Below, in pieces: positions 12,408 through 18,487 of a stretch of DNA of 38,894 nucleotides (positions are counted from its first letter, which is position 1; every line of letters begins with the position of its first letter). The notes below the pieces were generated by a model. The model was not told where the DNA came from. It searched no databases and saw nothing but the letters and a program-made list of their open reading frames with translations. Source of the stretch: Aeromonas aquatica (lineage in GTDB: Bacteria > Pseudomonadota > Gammaproteobacteria > Enterobacterales > Aeromonadaceae); the NCBI RefSeq assembly GCF_000764655.1, contig NZ_JRGL01000013.1, positions 1 to 38,894 on the forward strand, in the 5' to 3' direction. Both the position numbers and the translations under genes were made by a program.

Positions 12408-12715
12408 TGGAATAGCTCCATGGCTTCGTGAAGCTCCAGGAGGCGGTGAGATAGCGCCATCTTGAGAGGAATCACCCGGAAGGGGGAGCGGCAATTTACA
12501 CCAACCGTGTAACTCTCACGCAAGCCGAGGGCAGCGGAATCAGCGGCCTCCCGTGACTCATACCGATCAGCCCCTGCCGGGTCAAAAGTGAACCCCGTGG
12601 CGGCGTTTCCGATGAACCCCTTGCCGAACCCAATAACCACCGGGTCGCAGCCGCTCACGACAAGGCCCCTCAGAGCCTCCCTTGTGGTGTTAATGTCGTT
12701 GGTTATGGTGGTCAC
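12404..12715 (-). CDS. Hypothetical protein
   Basis: The 103-residue protein starts at GTG 12715, overlapping the previous stop as GTGA. It has a conserved-looking core (SGCDPVVIGFGKGFIG, AGADRYESREAADSAALGLR) but no known family. A perfect dispersed operator palindrome (12496-12512) lies within its coding sequence. Confidence 0.55.
   Translation of the reverse strand: MTTITNDINTTREALRGLVVSGCDPVVIGFGKGFIGNAATGFTFDPAGADRYESREAADSAALGLRESYTVGVNCRSPFRVIPLKMALSHRLLELHEAMELFQ
12496..12512. promoter_or_regulatory. Dispersed operator inside coding sequence
   Basis: TTACACCAACCGTGTAA has both perfect 6-bp halves. It lies inside the gene at 12404-12715 and about 90 bp upstream of the small membrane protein gene. 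No matching -10 box was found, so it may act as a roadblock or spreading site, or be silent. Confidence 0.5.
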
Positions 12716-13266
12716 TGGCGAGCCTCCAAGATATCGAGAATGGCGCCCTGTACGCCCTTTCGAGTGCGCGGGTTGGTCATGTAGTCCATAAACAGGCGCT
12801 CTTGTGTCTTGCGGTCCGCTTCCATGTAGGCGGCCAGCACCTCCCCGGTAATGTCGGCCGGGGTCAGGCCATCCTCACGCATAGCGCGGGACACGCGGGA
12901 CAGGGTTTCAGTAACGATCTGCGGGTTCAGTCCGAACGCCTCAACCTCACGCATTGCGGGGGCCTCAGTCATGGCCTTGGCGTCCAGCTTTACCGGGATT
13001 TCCTCGACCTCTGGAACTCGACCAAAGCCCTCGATAGTGACCATATCCAAATTGCCCTTTGCGGCCAGGGCCCGAAGGGTATCCATCATGCGGATGCCAA
13101 AGCCAAGGGCCAGCAGATCATCGATCAGCTTGTTAGCTACAGCAGGCGCCAGCCAGGCACCCTGGCGGCCAATGATGTGCTTTACCGCCTTCAGGCGGAG
13201 CTTGCGAAAGCCCTTAACGCCCGCCTTTTTTGCGATCTCTTTTGCCTTGGTGATTGCATCCGACAT
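12712..13266 (-). CDS. Hypothetical protein, lead gene of operon
   Basis: The 184-residue protein starts at ATG 13266 (MSDAITKAKEIAKKAG). The N-terminal half is basic and helical (GFRKLRLKAVKHIIGRQG), the middle carries an acidic linker (FGRVPEVEEIPVKLD), and the C-terminus is again helical. No domain is recognised. It heads a three-gene unit with coupled translation and a promoter-operator directly upstream. Confidence 0.6.
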   Translation of the reverse strand: MSDAITKAKEIAKKAGVKGFRKLRLKAVKHIIGRQGAWLAPAVANKLIDDLLALGFGIRMMDTLRALAAKGNLDMVTIEGFGRVPEVEEIPVKLDAKAMTEAPAMREVEAFGLNPQIVTETLSRVSRAMREDGLTPADITGEVLAAYMEADRKTQERLFMDYMTNPRTRKGVQGAILDILEARQ

Positions 13267-13308
13267 GATATTTATCCCGTAAGTGGTTGTGGCTAACTTC
13301 TGAGGCAC

Positions 13309-13337
13309 ATCCTATCGACTTACACTGACCGTGTAAA
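13309..13337 (-). promoter_or_regulatory. Promoter of 12.3-13.3 kb operon with perfect operator
   Basis: On the minus strand TTTACA (13337-13332) and TAGGAT (13314-13309) are 17 bp apart. TTACACTGACCGTGTAA (13320-13336) overlaps the -35 box, in the same geometry as at 12244-12272. Confidence 0.7.
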
Positions 13338-13432
13338 TTACTTTTTGAGACATTATTTTTGATACACTCAAGGCGAGCCAGGGAGAAGGCCAGGGAGCGA
13401 GCGAGGGGAGAGGGGGAGGGCGGGAAAAAACA

Positions 13433-13452
13433 AAGGGGGCGCAAGCCCCCTT
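13433..13452 (-). terminator. Terminator after gene 13474-14316
   Basis: On the minus strand AAGGGGGC and GCCCCCTT pair across a 4-nt loop, followed by TGTTTTTTCCC. Confidence 0.8.
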
Positions 13453-13473
13453 AATAACGAATGCGTTAATTCG

Positions 13474-14316
13474 TCAATTCTTCTTTTCTTTCGCTCGGGC
13501 CTTGAATCGAGCCTCGGCCATTTCGCTCGGCCTGTGCTCAAGATCCAACAGCACGATATAGCTTGTTAGCAGGCTATGGGCATAGGGCCAATACTGATAA
13601 TGGATGCCGTCGAACCGGCGCGGCTCGGCGTCCATGTCACCCCGAACCCAAACAGATGATCCCGGGATCTCAGGAACCAGGCTCTTGCCCTCCTTGGTCC
13701 CCATGGCCACCCCGGACAGATTGGAATACTTGCCGGCCCAAGGGGCGGCGGTAAACGTCCCCTCCTGCGAAAATACAACGTCCGGGTTTCCATGGCCGAA
13801 GCTCACAACGGTAACAGGCCCAGCCACCGCGAATGGCGGGAAGTCGTCCAGGTGCTTGATGTGTACGTGCTCGGGGAAAAACAGGTTGGGATCATCCAGA
13901 ACCCGAGGGGGGATCATGTCAGGGTGCGTCCTGGGGCGCGGTTTCCGGCCATCCTCAACCCCGGACACAATAACCTCCAGGTATTCCGCAACGGCGCGAG
14001 GCGGCACTTTGAAAACCCGCATTTGCTCGCTATCACCCTCACGAATGGCCAAGCCATCAACGAACCCACGGGGGCGCAATTTCTCCATTGGGATAAAGTC
14101 CATCACATCGCGGGAAACGATGAACGTAACGCCGGCTGATGGCGTGGTGTAAATGAACTCAAGGGCGGCGCCGGCAAACGTAGCTCGGACGCTCGGCTTG
14201 TGTGTCCGGTCACAGTTATCTCCCATGACCACGGCAGGGCCGAAACAAGCCTCAAGCCGGCGCACCCCGTCATGCGGGGCCTTGTCCTTGATGTCCCTCT
14301 TTTGTCCTTTCACCAT
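13474..14316 (-). CDS. Hypothetical protein, 280 residues
   Basis: The protein starts at ATG 14316 (MVKGQKRDIKDKAPHDG); the larger frame begins at 14343. It overlaps the end of the winged-helix gene by 47 nt. It is mostly beta-rich in the middle (ALEFIYTTPSAGVTFIVSRD, VTVVSFGHGNPDVVFSQEGT), with a helical, basic C-terminus ending KEKKN. No transmembrane helix or known domain is seen. Its linkage to the regulator and to the 21-bp palindromes suggests a separately controlled accessory function. Confidence 0.6.
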   Translation of the reverse strand: MVKGQKRDIKDKAPHDGVRRLEACFGPAVVMGDNCDRTHKPSVRATFAGAALEFIYTTPSAGVTFIVSRDVMDFIPMEKLRPRGFVDGLAIREGDSEQMRVFKVPPRAVAEYLEVIVSGVEDGRKPRPRTHPDMIPPRVLDDPNLFFPEHVHIKHLDDFPPFAVAGPVTVVSFGHGNPDVVFSQEGTFTAAPWAGKYSNLSGVAMGTKEGKSLVPEIPGSSVWVRGDMDAEPRRFDGIHYQYWPYAHSLLTSYIVLLDLEHRPSEMAEARFKARAKEKKN

Positions 14317-14578
14317 AGATAACCCCCGCCCTCTCCCTTCCAAAATCAGTCAACTTACAGGCCAGCTTTTGCGACCGGTCGCGGTAATGGGTTATCAACC
14401 CATTGGCGGCCATTATCTCACATCCGACGCGAAAATTGGAGCGAGCAACGTCGCTATCTCGTTGTTTGTTAATCATTTTCAGCATGTCGGCGCGGGGGAT
14501 TGGGCCTTGAACCCCCTTTTGCTCGAAGGCATACAGCAGAAACAACACATCGGCCTGGGTCTTGGAAATCCTCATCAT
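14270..14578 (-). CDS. Winged-helix transcriptional regulator
   Basis: The 102-residue protein begins at tandem ATGs (14578/14575) and reads as a small winged helix (ISKTQADVLFLLYAFEQKG, PRADMLKMINKQRD, GCEIMAANGLITHYRDRSQK, LACKLTDFGRERAGVIYGER). The recognition helix would be near RSNFRVGCEIMAANG. I recall similar small proteins from plasmids and phages of Aeromonas and Shewanella, but cannot confirm this here. Two copies of a 21-bp palindrome lie 23-91 bp upstream and one near 2.3 kb, so autoregulation and control of the early small-gene cluster are the simplest hypothesis. Confidence 0.65.
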   Translation of the reverse strand: MMRISKTQADVLFLLYAFEQKGVQGPIPRADMLKMINKQRDSDVARSNFRVGCEIMAANGLITHYRDRSQKLACKLTDFGRERAGVIYGERTKEGHQGQGPA

Positions 14579-14600
14579 GCGGCGCCTCTCATCTTGTCGC

Positions 14601-14621
14601 TAATCATTACATGCATGATTA
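14601..14621. repeat. 21-bp palindromic element, copy 2
   Basis: Perfect arms TAATCAT and ATGATTA flank a 7-nt TACATGC centre. It lies 23 bp upstream of the winged-helix gene and 48 bp (start to start) from copy 3. Confidence 0.75.
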
Positions 14622-14648
14622 GAGCACATGCGAGCGCACAGACCAAGC

Positions 14649-14669
14649 TAATCATTACATGCATGAATA
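14649..14669. repeat. 21-bp palindromic element, copy 3
   Basis: It differs from copy 2 by one base in the right arm (ATGAATA). Tandem with copy 2 and upstream of the winged-helix gene. Confidence 0.7.
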
Positions 14670-15319
14670 ACAATGGGCCGAACAACCAGGAGGTGGGCGC
14701 GCTGGCCAGGGGCCGCAACAAGGCGCGAGCGGCCACAGGGCAGCCACTGGTGCGCCTCTCGCACCACCCGAACCCAGACCCACGGCAGATGGGCCAGAAC
14801 ACTCTAAGCGCGGTGTAGCTCGCCGATTTGCCGGAACGCCTATAACCCATCGTTCGGCCTGCGGCCCCTACAGACAAACCACCTAACCCTCCAGCCTCTC
14901 GATCTGCCTTGCCGATGTAAGCCGCTGTAAGGGCGCGGGTTGAGTCGGAGCCCCTGGCCTTGTGTTTGCTTGTCTTTGTGTTTTGGCCGCTCCAGGTGCA
15001 GCCCTGGGGCTTGCTAGTGTGCATCACAAGCACAGCGCGCCCCCTTCCTTGCTAAGCCGTCTTTAAATCCACTCCAGGGAGGCGCATCAGCCTTTGCTGA
15101 GTGTCGGAGACAAAAGAGCGCCTAGAGCGCCAGTTATGCGGCGGCCTTGCCGGCTTCCCGCCACCGAACCGGCGGCGAGCTTGCGAGCCTGCAAGGGCGG
15201 TCATCGTTGGGAGCGATAGCGACCGGGTTTTGGTAGTTGGAGCGAAGCGACCGACCGAACCGGCCCTGAGCGTAGCGAAGGTGCAAGGGCGGGCATTCTC
15301 CAGGAGCGTTAGCGACTAA
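14670..15319. other. Gene-poor stretch between regulator and origin
   Basis: This 650-bp stretch has no convincing gene. A minus-strand frame (14575-15033, 152 codons) runs through the palindromes and lacks a ribosome site and a protein-like composition until its hydrophobic end, so I do not accept it as a gene. The region next to the origin carries short repeats of the type GGAGCG-NN-AGCGAC, listed separately. Confidence 0.5.
15210..15316. repeat. Four GGAGCG/AGCGAC-type short repeats near origin
   Basis: Related words occur at 15210-15223, 15239-15251, 15267-15280 and 15303-15316 (core GAGCG-N1-2-AGCGA), interleaved with two copies of TGCAAGGGCGG. Spacing is 23-36 bp. They border the AT-rich origin and could be replication-related repeats or small hairpins. 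Confidence 0.4.
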
Positions 15320-15470
15320 CTGAATCTTTAGAACAGAATAAGTAAAGCAGAATAAATTGGTCTTACTTAATTGAGAATCATGGACGCTTAAGGGTGGCAG
15401 CCTGGACACTTAGCGGTTGCCGGCGCGCACTTATGCACAGCTCCATTCAACTCTCTTTGTGGATCTTTTG
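15320..15470. other. Putative plasmid replication origin (oriR)
   Basis: An AT-rich stretch (about 15319-15380) with CAGAATAA at 15334-15341 and 15348-15355 is followed by an exact DnaA box TTATGCACA (15431-15439) and a weaker inverted one (TGTGGATCT, 15458-15466). It lies 160-310 bp downstream of the repA stop, which is where IncFII-type plasmids keep oriR. Confidence 0.65.
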
Positions 15471-15627
15471 TACGCGGCGGGATGGGGCGCGGGGGATCTG
15501 GCCGGCGCCAAGCATGATGAAAGGGCGATCCTGGCCACCTCAGTGGCCATTTGCCGGATCTGGACCACGACAAAGCCCCAGCGCTAGGGCCGGGGGCTTG
15601 TATCCGTATGGTGGCGCCTGGGCGCGT

Positions 15628-16581
15628 CTACTGCGGGGGCGTGAAACTAGGCTCCCACTTCTCCAGGGAGGGGAACGCCTTGAGCTTGGTATGAATGCTG
15701 GCGAAGCCCTCCCCAGAGTTCAGCAGGTGGGCTTGGTAGGCTTGGCGGGCTGCGGCGTGGGCTGCGGCCTTCTCCTGGGGAGTTAGCACAATGGGGGCCT
15801 CTGGGTTTGCTGCCCGATACGCTGAGGCCTCACGCGCCGCCTTACGGTCTTGGGCCTCTTTGGCCATCCTGGCCTGAAGGTTCGCCCGCTCCACCTCTCG
15901 GCGCTCGGCCTCGGTTAGCTCGAACTTTGGCTTTTGGTGAACATAATGGCGGCTGCGGGCCGCTTCCAGGCGCTCACGATCACGCTTAGAGCCGCCCAGC
16001 AGGATAGTTAGGAAATCAGCGCTCACATTCTTGATTGCGCTGGTCTGGATAATGCGCCCGCCGTCACCTTTAGCGGCGACCCGGTGCATGGTGATATATC
16101 CGGCATCCTGGAAACGGTGAAACGCCCGTTGGAACCGCTTATGTGGGTGGCCCTTGTGATCGACCATGCCCACCTTTCGTGCCAGTTCCCGGCATGTCCG
16201 ATGGATGTGGCCAGACTTGGTGGGAATGCCAACAATCAACGAGGTTAGATCCATACATAGCAGAATGGAGATCCCGGCCTTCACTTCAGCCTCGCGGCCT
16301 TCGCTACGGTTGCGGCGCATCTTGCCATCACGGTTAGTCCTGCCGTTTAGGGTGGCCAGGGCAAGGAGGGATTCGGGATCACGGTAATAGCTGAACAGGT
16401 TTTCAGCCATTTCTCGGAGTATGGCGGGGAGGGTGGCCGCATCCAAGGCGGTGCGAGCCATCGAGAAATCAGGGGCGGATGGATCATGGCCGATGCCATT
16501 ACCTGATCCTGGGACGTGGCTAGGGTTCGCCTTGCCGAGACCGCGTGGGCGGCCGGCATTCTTCTTCGTGACCTGGGTCAT
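15628..16581 (-). CDS. repA: Replication initiator RepA, IncFII type
   Basis: The 317-residue protein starts at ATG 16581 with GGAAGG just upstream. It has the layout of IncFII-family RepA proteins: a basic region (GRTNRDGKMRRNRSEGR), a winged-helix segment (PTKSGHIHRTCRELARKVGM, RFQRAFHRFQDAGYITMHR), and a long basic helical C-terminus (ERREVERANLQARMAKEAQD). It would bind the origin downstream and recruit host DnaA/DnaB. An upstream leader ORF overlaps its start, and an antisense RNA gene lies in the leader, as expected for copy control in this plasmid group. This gene, with parA, is the main evidence for plasmid replication of the prophage. Confidence 0.85.
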   Translation of the reverse strand: MTQVTKKNAGRPRGLGKANPSHVPGSGNGIGHDPSAPDFSMARTALDAATLPAILREMAENLFSYYRDPESLLALATLNGRTNRDGKMRRNRSEGREAEVKAGISILLCMDLTSLIVGIPTKSGHIHRTCRELARKVGMVDHKGHPHKRFQRAFHRFQDAGYITMHRVAAKGDGGRIIQTSAIKNVSADFLTILLGGSKRDRERLEAARSRHYVHQKPKFELTEAERREVERANLQARMAKEAQDRKAAREASAYRAANPEAPIVLTPQEKAAAHAAARQAYQAHLLNSGEGFASIHTKLKAFPSLEKWEPSFTPPQ

Positions 16582-16702
16582 TTTGCCTTCCAAGTAACTT
16601 GCATTTGTCAAATGGAAGCAAGGCGGCTATCATCGCACTGCTTGGGGGTGCTTTGATGATGATCGGGGCCTCACTTCGTAAGGGCTCATGATTCGCACTC
16701 AT
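16520..16702 (-). CDS. Possible repA leader peptide ORF
   Basis: The frame starts at ATG 16702 with AAGGA upstream and overlaps the repA start by 60 nt. In IncFII plasmids repA translation depends on translation of a leader ORF whose start is masked by antisense RNA. Here the start codon lies in the stem complementary to the antisense RNA. The 60-residue sequence itself is not conserved in any way I can see, and the overlap is longer than usual. Confidence 0.4.
   Translation of the reverse strand: MSANHEPLRSEAPIIIKAPPSSAMIAALLPFDKCKLLGRQNDPGHEEECRPPTRSRQGEP
16605..16633 (+). promoter_or_regulatory. Promoter of antisense copy-control RNA
   Basis: TTGTCA (16605-16610), 17 bp, TATCAT (16628-16633) on the plus strand, opposite to repA. 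This is the best-matching promoter in the replicon. Confidence 0.7.
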
Positions 16703-16716
16703 GGGCCCTTTCCTTT
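16640..16716 (+). ncRNA. Antisense RNA against repA leader (CopA/RNAI-like)
   Basis: From the promoter at 16605-16633 a transcript of about 77 nt would end at a strong hairpin (16680-16710: AAGGGCTCATGA, 7-nt loop, TCATGGGCCCTT) followed by TCCTTTTATG. The loop includes UUCG, which fits the YUNR loop pattern of fast-pairing antisense RNAs. It is fully complementary to the repA leader and covers the start of the leader ORF. Size, position and structure match IncFII CopA. The RNA has not been shown, so the call is from structure alone. Confidence 0.7.
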
Positions 16717-16749
16717 TATGTGTCCTTTCTGGATCGGGGGCGAGTATCT

Positions 16750-16766
16750 ATCAACGGGGAGTGTAA
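16750..16766. promoter_or_regulatory. Operator-like site upstream of repA
   Basis: ATCAACGGGGAGTGTAA has a perfect GTGTAA half. The form ATCAAC-N5-GTGTAA also occurs at 28642-28658. It lies just after the gene D stop and upstream of the repA leader. Confidence 0.4.
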
Positions 16767-16768
16767 GT

Positions 16769-17770
16769 CTACCCCTTTTTGCTCGCCTCGTGCTCCTTGG
16801 TACTCAGCCGCAGCACTGAAGATGCGGCCCTATCTTTGCCAATTTCGTGATCGACAGTTTCCACAAACCAGACCCCATTTGCCGATTGCCGGTGGCCCAC
16901 AATCTGGACCTTGGCGGGGGCGATTATCTCGGGTGTCAGGGGCCTTGTAAGGCTCATTTCGGCCCGCCCCCTCTCCTGCTCCCCTAGCCTTGCCTCGGCT
17001 CGTGCCTGGGCCGCCTCTTTCGTTTTCTCCTGCCCCTTCAGCACCAGCGTTTGACCCTCGCCCGACTTAACAACGAGGTTCACAACCTGTTGCTTGCCTT
17101 CATCGAAGTATGAGCACTGGACGGCCCCATAACTCCCGCGCTCCTGGATGGTCACGCGCCCGGAGCTTTCCGAGGGGTCAGAGATAACGAATAGCGGGAT
17201 CTGTGTCCCTGCGGCATTCTCCCCGCTACTCTTTGGAGTGGCGACGATCATCCCATTGGCAACCTTCACCATACCACCGCGAGCCCGCACGGATCTAGTT
17301 ATAAGGTTCAGATCCGATTCAGCCCTTTGATTTTGATGGCCGATTGGGATCCCCATCAACTTGGGATGAACCCGGCAGGTGTAACCGCATTCCTTGCCCA
17401 CCTTCTCCAGCAGCTGCCCCAGGGTCAATGGCGCCTCCCAGGTTCTGGTTTTAGGGGTCCGAATTGGTCCCGTCATATCCGCCGAATTTCCGCTGATCTC
17501 GATCTCCCCTGTGTTTAGATCTTCGCTGATCTCGTCGAGGGTATAGAGCCCCTTATCGGTTAGTGGCTCCCCCTCGTTGCCGATCCAGATCCCCACTTTG
17601 ACGCCAGTCCTGGGAAACGTGATCAGGTCGTCCCGATTGTCCATCGTAATGGCGAAGCGGTCCGACTGCTCGCCGGAGTTGTCCGAGATAGTCATACCCA
17701 AGAATCGATCCGCAATAAGGCGGGTCATATCGACCCCCTTAACCTCTACACGAAAGCGCGCTTTCTTCAT
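16769..17770 (-). CDS. D: Baseplate hub protein D (late control D family)
   Basis: The 333-residue protein matches P2 gpD in length and layout: N-terminal barrel-like domains (FRVEVKGVDMTRLIADRFLG, TFPRTGVKVGIWIG), a central LysM-like stretch (LTLGQLLEKVGKECGYTCRV), and conserved segments near RARGGMVKVANG. It forms the hub on which the tail spike V sits. It is the last gene of the tail operon, after U and X, as in P2-like phages. AACGAA precedes its ATG. Confidence 0.92.
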   Translation of the reverse strand: MKKARFRVEVKGVDMTRLIADRFLGMTISDNSGEQSDRFAITMDNRDDLITFPRTGVKVGIWIGNEGEPLTDKGLYTLDEISEDLNTGEIEISGNSADMTGPIRTPKTRTWEAPLTLGQLLEKVGKECGYTCRVHPKLMGIPIGHQNQRAESDLNLITRSVRARGGMVKVANGMIVATPKSSGENAAGTQIPLFVISDPSESSGRVTIQERGSYGAVQCSYFDEGKQQVVNLVVKSGEGQTLVLKGQEKTKEAAQARAEARLGEQERGRAEMSLTRPLTPEIIAPAKVQIVGHRQSANGVWFVETVDHEIGKDRAASSVLRLSTKEHEASKKG

Positions 17771-17774
17771 TTCG

Positions 17775-17996
17775 TTATCCCCAGATCGTGATTGTTTGCC
17801 GCTGCCTCACTGGCAGGGGCGGCAGGGTGATTTCAAGATCCATCGGCAGCCTCACGGCCAGCTTGGCGAGCCCTGGGTTTGCATTTAGCACCAGGGCCAG
17901 GGCCTGGGGATCCCGGTTGTAATGTTCATCCACAATTGCGTCCAGCATATCGCCCTGTTTTGTGGTGTAGACCATCGTTAGAGTGGCGTTACTCAA
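17775..17996 (-). CDS. X: Tail protein X
   Basis: The 73-residue protein has the LysM-like fold of P2 gpX (TTKQGDMLDAIVDEHY, ALALVLNANPGLA, LPMDLEITLPPLP). The start is TTG 17996, overlapping the U stop as TTGA. It lies 4 nt before gene D. It is needed for tail completion, probably at the hub. Confidence 0.9.
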   Translation of the reverse strand: MSNATLTMVYTTKQGDMLDAIVDEHYNRDPQALALVLNANPGLAKLAVRLPMDLEITLPPLPVRQRQTITIWG

Positions 17997-18487
17997 GCCC
18001 TGTCCTCCCCGTAGCTCTTAATGGTCAAGCTCGCTTTGTAAAGCATCGCCGTTCCGTCCCGCATCATTTCGGACTCGGTAATATCCAGGTCGGTGATACA
18101 CCACAGCCCAAGATCAGAGCCCCCCGAAATGGTGGTCACGCCACCCACGGGACGAGCGGCGCCGGCAACCAGGCGATAAGGCACCCCATCATCCCCCATA
18201 GCCTGGACCACCGGCAGAAACTCCAGGTCGTGGCTTGTCTCTGCGATAACGGTGATCGACAGGGTTTTTGTGACCGTGTTAATGCCCTGGAACTGCAAGG
18301 CCGAGGTGCGGAGGTATCGCTGCTTTTCGGCCCAGCGCCAGCTCATAGAGGTCCTGATTTCCTCGTATTCCTGCGTTGATATGCCAAACCGGAGGCCGCC
18401 TAAATCCATCATTACAGATGGGCCCTGATACGCATTAGAGGAGGCTTTTAGCCCCCTCATAAAGTTGTCGGCAAACTCAGAAATCAT
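17993..18487 (-). CDS. U: Tail protein U
   Basis: The 164-residue protein resembles P2 gpU (MMDLGGLRFGISTQEYEEI, SMSWRWAEKQRYLRTSALQF, GDDGVPYRLVAG). It is required for tail assembly and interacts with X and D. It starts at ATG 18487, overlapping the tape-measure stop as TAATG, and ends overlapping X. Gene order T-U-X-D is that of P2. Confidence 0.92.
   Translation of the reverse strand: MISEFADNFMRGLKASSNAYQGPSVMMDLGGLRFGISTQEYEEIRTSMSWRWAEKQRYLRTSALQFQGINTVTKTLSITVIAETSHDLEFLPVVQAMGDDGVPYRLVAGAARPVGGVTTISGGSDLGLWCITDLDITESEMMRDGTAMLYKASLTIKSYGEDRA

Noticed and set aside
14575..15033. Minus-strand ORF of 152 codons upstream of the winged-helix gene
   Set aside because: It runs through two regulatory palindromes, has no clear ribosome site, and its composition is not protein-like. 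Only its ATGA overlap with the next gene speaks for it.
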